This document shows positions 13,505-15,934 of a stretch of 15,934 nt of DNA, piece after piece (the stretch's first letter is position 1; each line of letters starts with the position of its first letter). The stretch covers positions 1 to 15,934 of the forward strand of contig CAZVEE010000081.1 of assembly GCA_964625525.1 (NCBI GenBank), written 5' to 3'. The DNA is from CAZVEE01 sp964625525 (GTDB lineage Bacteria > Pseudomonadota > Alphaproteobacteria > JAJFIK01). The notes beneath the pieces are model-generated. The model searched no databases. It was not told where the DNA came from and saw only the letters and a list, made by a program, of their open reading frames with translations. The translations under genes and the position numbers were made by a program.

Positions 13505-13549
13505 TCCGCCTCCACTCCCCCTCACGGGACCAGGTCAAAGGACACAGGC

Positions 13550-15199
13550 ATGAGCACGGACGATAAAGACCAGCCCGAGGCGGAGCAGCCCAAAAAGAAG
13601 GGCTTCTGGAGCTGGCTGGGCTTTGGCGGCGGCAAGGACGACACGCCAGCCGAAGCGGACAGCACACCAAGCGAGCCCCTCGAAGAGCCGACACCGGCCG
13701 AGGCGCAACCGGACCCGGCCGCCGTCGCACCGGATGATGAGCGCCCCCGCGACCCGAATGCGCCCTTCTCCTCCCTGATGTTCCCCGAACCCGAGGCCAA
13801 AACGCCGGCCCCGGAAGACGAAACTCCGCCGGAGACGGACAGCGCGGATCCGGCTGCCGAGACCGTGACCGACGCGCCGGAATCGGAGGCACCGCACACG
13901 GATGCCCCGGCGCAAGACGCCATCGAGACGGAACACCATGAGAACATCGTTTCCGTGGAAACGGCTTTGGTCGCCGACACACCCGCTCTCGACCCGCAGC
14001 CGGAGCCAGTGGACGAGAGCTCAGCAGAGGCGCAGGCTCCGCCCGCCGACCATCCGGAACCGGAGACGCCCGCCGCCCCCGACCTTTCGGCTCTGAACCC
14101 CGCCCCGGTGGACGAGACCCCGGACCGCGCCTGCGACAGCGCCGTAGAAACCGGCATCGACGCCGAGCCGGACACGCAGACCGAGCCCGACGCCGAGATC
14201 GACGCGGAGCCCGAGACAGCGGCGGACGCAGAAGCGGAAGCAGAGGCCGAAGACGAAGCCCCGAAGCCCGGCTTTTTCGCACGCCTGCGCGCGGGCCTCA
14301 GCCGCTCCACAAGCGCCATTTCCGAAGGCATCACCAGCATCTTCACCAAGGCAAAGCTGGATGACGCGACGCTGGAAGATCTGGAAGACCTGCTCATCAC
14401 CTCCGATCTCGGCGTGGAAGTCGCCGGCGAGGTGACGCGCGATCTCTCCAAAAACCGCTTCAACAAAGACATCTCTCCCGGTGAGGTGCGCCAGGAACTG
14501 GCCCGCATCGTCGCTGCACGCATGGAACCGGTGGCCAAGGACTTCCGCTTGCAGCCGGGCCGCCTGCCCCATGTGGTCCTGGTCGTGGGTGTAAACGGCA
14601 CCGGCAAGACCACAACCATCGGCAAGCTTGCCCACCGCTTCCGCCAGGACGGCAAAACCGTGATGCTGGCTGCCGGCGACACCTTCCGCGCCGCCGCGAT
14701 TGAACAACTCAAGATCTGGGGCGAGCGGACGGACTCGCCCGTCATGGCGCGGGATGTGGGCGCGGATGCCGCAGGTCTCGCCTTCGACGCTCTGAAAGCC
14801 GCCCGCGAAGAGGCCTGCGACGTGCTGATGATCGACACCGCCGGGCGGCTCCAGAACAAGCAGGGTCTGATGGAAGAGCTGGCGAAAATCACCCGCGTCC
14901 TGAAGAAACAGGACCCGGAAGCTCCGCATTCCGTCCTTCTGGTGCTTGATGCCACAACCGGACAGAACGCCATCAGCCAGGTGGAAGTCTTCAAGGATGT
15001 CGCGGGCGTCACGGGCCTTGTGATGACCAAACTCGACGGCACCGCACGCGGCGGCATTCTTGTCTCGCTCGCGGCAAAGTTCGGCCTGCCTATTCATGCC
15101 ATCGGCGTGGGAGAAGGAATCGAGGACTTTCAGCCGTTCGATCCGCAGGAATTTGCCGACGCCCTCACCGGCGCGACCCAGGACAAGGACACAGCATGA
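13550..15199 (+). CDS. ftsY: SRP receptor GTPase FtsY with long acidic N-terminal domain
   Basis: Membrane-associated receptor that docks SRP-ribosome complexes and exchanges GTPase activation with Ffh. Residues 1-28 hold a basic/aromatic patch KKKGFWSWLGF (15-25), suited to membrane contact. Residues 30-238 are a disordered Asp/Glu/Pro/Ala-rich A domain. A second likely lipid-binding helix is PGFFARLRAGLSRS (240-253). The NG domain follows with P-loop GVNGTGKT (347-354), DTFRAAAIEQL (377-387), DTAGR (429-433), DATTGQN (467-473), TKLDGTARGG (493-502) and the closing IGVGEGIEDFQPFDP (518-532). The ATG at 13550 has AAAGGA seven bases upstream. The stop overlaps the yciB start as ATGA. Total length (549) reflects the long acidic domain, as in E. 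coli (about 497). Confidence 0.98.
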   Translation: MSTDDKDQPEAEQPKKKGFWSWLGFGGGKDDTPAEADSTPSEPLEEPTPAEAQPDPAAVAPDDERPRDPNAPFSSLMFPEPEAKTPAPEDETPPETDSADPAAETVTDAPESEAPHTDAPAQDAIETEHHENIVSVETALVADTPALDPQPEPVDESSAEAQAPPADHPEPETPAAPDLSALNPAPVDETPDRACDSAVETGIDAEPDTQTEPDAEIDAEPETAADAEAEAEAEDEAPKPGFFARLRAGLSRSTSAISEGITSIFTKAKLDDATLEDLEDLLITSDLGVEVAGEVTRDLSKNRFNKDISPGEVRQELARIVAARMEPVAKDFRLQPGRLPHVVLVVGVNGTGKTTTIGKLAHRFRQDGKTVMLAAGDTFRAAAIEQLKIWGERTDSPVMARDVGADAAGLAFDALKAAREEACDVLMIDTAGRLQNKQGLMEELAKITRVLKKQDPEAPHSVLLVLDATTGQNAISQVEVFKDVAGVTGLVMTKLDGTARGGILVSLAAKFGLPIHAIGVGEGIEDFQPFDPQEFADALTGATQDKDTA

Positions 15200-15822
15200 G
15201 CGACCACGCCGACACCACGCATAATGACACTCCCGCAAAACCCGGGAGCAAAATGCCCGGCTGGCTGAAAACCGCGACGGATTTCGGCCCGCTGCTGCTG
15301 TTCTTCGGCGGAAACTGGCTCGCGGGGCCTTTCGTGGCTACGGCCGCGCTGATGGCCGGTATCGCCGTGGCGCTGGGCATCACCTATTCGATCGAGCGGC
15401 GCATTCCGCCCATGCCCATCGTTACCGGTGTCTTCGTGCTGATCTTCGGCACACTCACCCTGGTGCTCCATGATGAGGCCTTCATCCAGATCAAAGTGAC
15501 CGTGGTTGACCTCATCATGGCGGGTATCCTGGCCGGTGGCCTCGCCTTCAACCGGCTGTTTCTCAAGATCGTGACCGAGAATGCCTTTGATCTCACTGAT
15601 CGCGGCTGGCGGGTCATGACCTATGCGTGGATCGCCTTCTTCCTGGCCATGGCCGGCTTGAACGAGGTGGCGCGCATGGCGCTCAGCTTTGATGCCTGGA
15701 CGAATTTCAAAGTGTTCGGTATGCCCGCCCTCACGCTCGTCTTCGCCGTCGCTCAGGTGCCGTTGATCACCAAGTATCAGCGCGAGGACGAAGACGAGGG
15801 AGAAGCCGCCGGCCAAGCCTGA
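15196..15822 (+). CDS. yciB: Inner-membrane protein YciB (septation protein A / IspZ family)
   Basis: Integral membrane protein of the YciB family, linked in other bacteria to cell envelope synthesis and septation; its molecular activity is not established. The 208-residue protein has the family motif DFGPLLLFFGGN (29-40), about five or six membrane helices (around 30-42, 46-65, 73-91, 103-119, 138-157 and 173-192), NEVARM (156-161) and the late signature WTNFKVFG (168-175). The C-terminus is acidic (REDEDEGE). The N-terminal 25 residues are polar and slightly longer than in E. coli. The start overlaps the ftsY stop as ATGA, so the two are translationally coupled, an arrangement common in alphaproteobacteria. 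A strong terminator follows 31 bp later. Confidence 0.93.
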   Translation: MSDHADTTHNDTPAKPGSKMPGWLKTATDFGPLLLFFGGNWLAGPFVATAALMAGIAVALGITYSIERRIPPMPIVTGVFVLIFGTLTLVLHDEAFIQIKVTVVDLIMAGILAGGLAFNRLFLKIVTENAFDLTDRGWRVMTYAWIAFFLAMAGLNEVARMALSFDAWTNFKVFGMPALTLVFAVAQVPLITKYQREDEDEGEAAGQA

Positions 15823-15853
15823 TCATCGGCCGCCTCCCCCAACACGTCTCAAG

Positions 15854-15892
15854 AAAAAACCGGGGCCCTTTCCCCAAGGGCCTCGGTTTTTT
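15854..15892. terminator. Strong, potentially bidirectional intrinsic terminator after yciB
   Basis: A 17-bp stem with one G-U pair (15854-15870 with 15876-15892) closes a 5-base loop. Six A residues at one end and six T residues at the other let it serve transcripts from either strand. It ends the mtaB-ftsY-yciB operon. Positions 15893-15934 hold nothing I recognise. Confidence 0.92.
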
Positions 15893-15934
15893 CATGTCTG
15901 TTCTCAGATGTTTAGTCTGGCGCGACCGGTCTAG

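Noticed and set aside
13522..15057. Minus-strand open frame of 511 codons rich in Ser/Gly/Ala
   Set aside because: Exact antisense of ftsY; its low-complexity composition mirrors the acidic Asp/Glu/Pro/Ala-rich domain of FtsY.

Overview
The window is a dense, high-GC chromosomal segment of core metabolism and ribosome/SRP genes from an alphaproteobacterium. The placement rests on the succinate dehydrogenase genes beside ethylmalonyl-CoA pathway genes, the ffh-rpsP-rimM-trmD-rplS block, the mtaB-ftsY-yciB block, and long alanine/glutamate-rich tails on S16 and L19. A Maricaulales/Hyphomonadales-type marine genus is plausible, but that finer placement is inference.

Layout. Positions 1-1070 (minus strand) hold sdhC-sdhD-sdhA; sdhA runs off the left edge. 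Positions 1263-3254 (minus) hold a CitE-like malyl-CoA thioesterase/lyase gene followed by mesaconyl-CoA hydratase. The pair connects acetyl-CoA assimilation to the TCA cycle, just upstream of sdh. A divergent regulatory region (3255-3395) separates this pair from a plus-strand pyridoxal kinase (pdxY). PdxY faces aspartate-semialdehyde dehydrogenase (asd, minus). Positions 5380-9297 (minus) are a translation/SRP operon, ffh-rpsP-rimM-trmD-rplS, with short gaps or ATGA overlaps and a strong intrinsic terminator that ends directly at the asd ribosome binding site. Positions 9298-9506 hold the ffh promoter and leader. Positions 9507-9886 are a clearly broken glutathione S-transferase gene, formerly coupled behind a secreted prolyl oligopeptidase (9889-12039, minus). 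The right side (plus) is mtaB-ftsY-yciB, closed by a strong, potentially bidirectional terminator.

Functional themes are TCA/C2 assimilation, aspartate-family amino-acid and B6 metabolism, and co-translational protein targeting: both SRP GTPases, Ffh and FtsY, are present, on opposite strands. Two tRNA modification enzymes (TrmD, MtaB) and ribosome maturation (RimM) complete the translation theme.

I found no new multi-gene system, mobile element, CRISPR array, tRNA or rRNA. The items most worth a second look are the GST pseudogene with several separate lesions, the terminator with a duplicated arm abutting asd, and several dyads sitting on candidate promoters. All statements come from reading the sequence; family assignments rest on recalled motifs and no database search was run.
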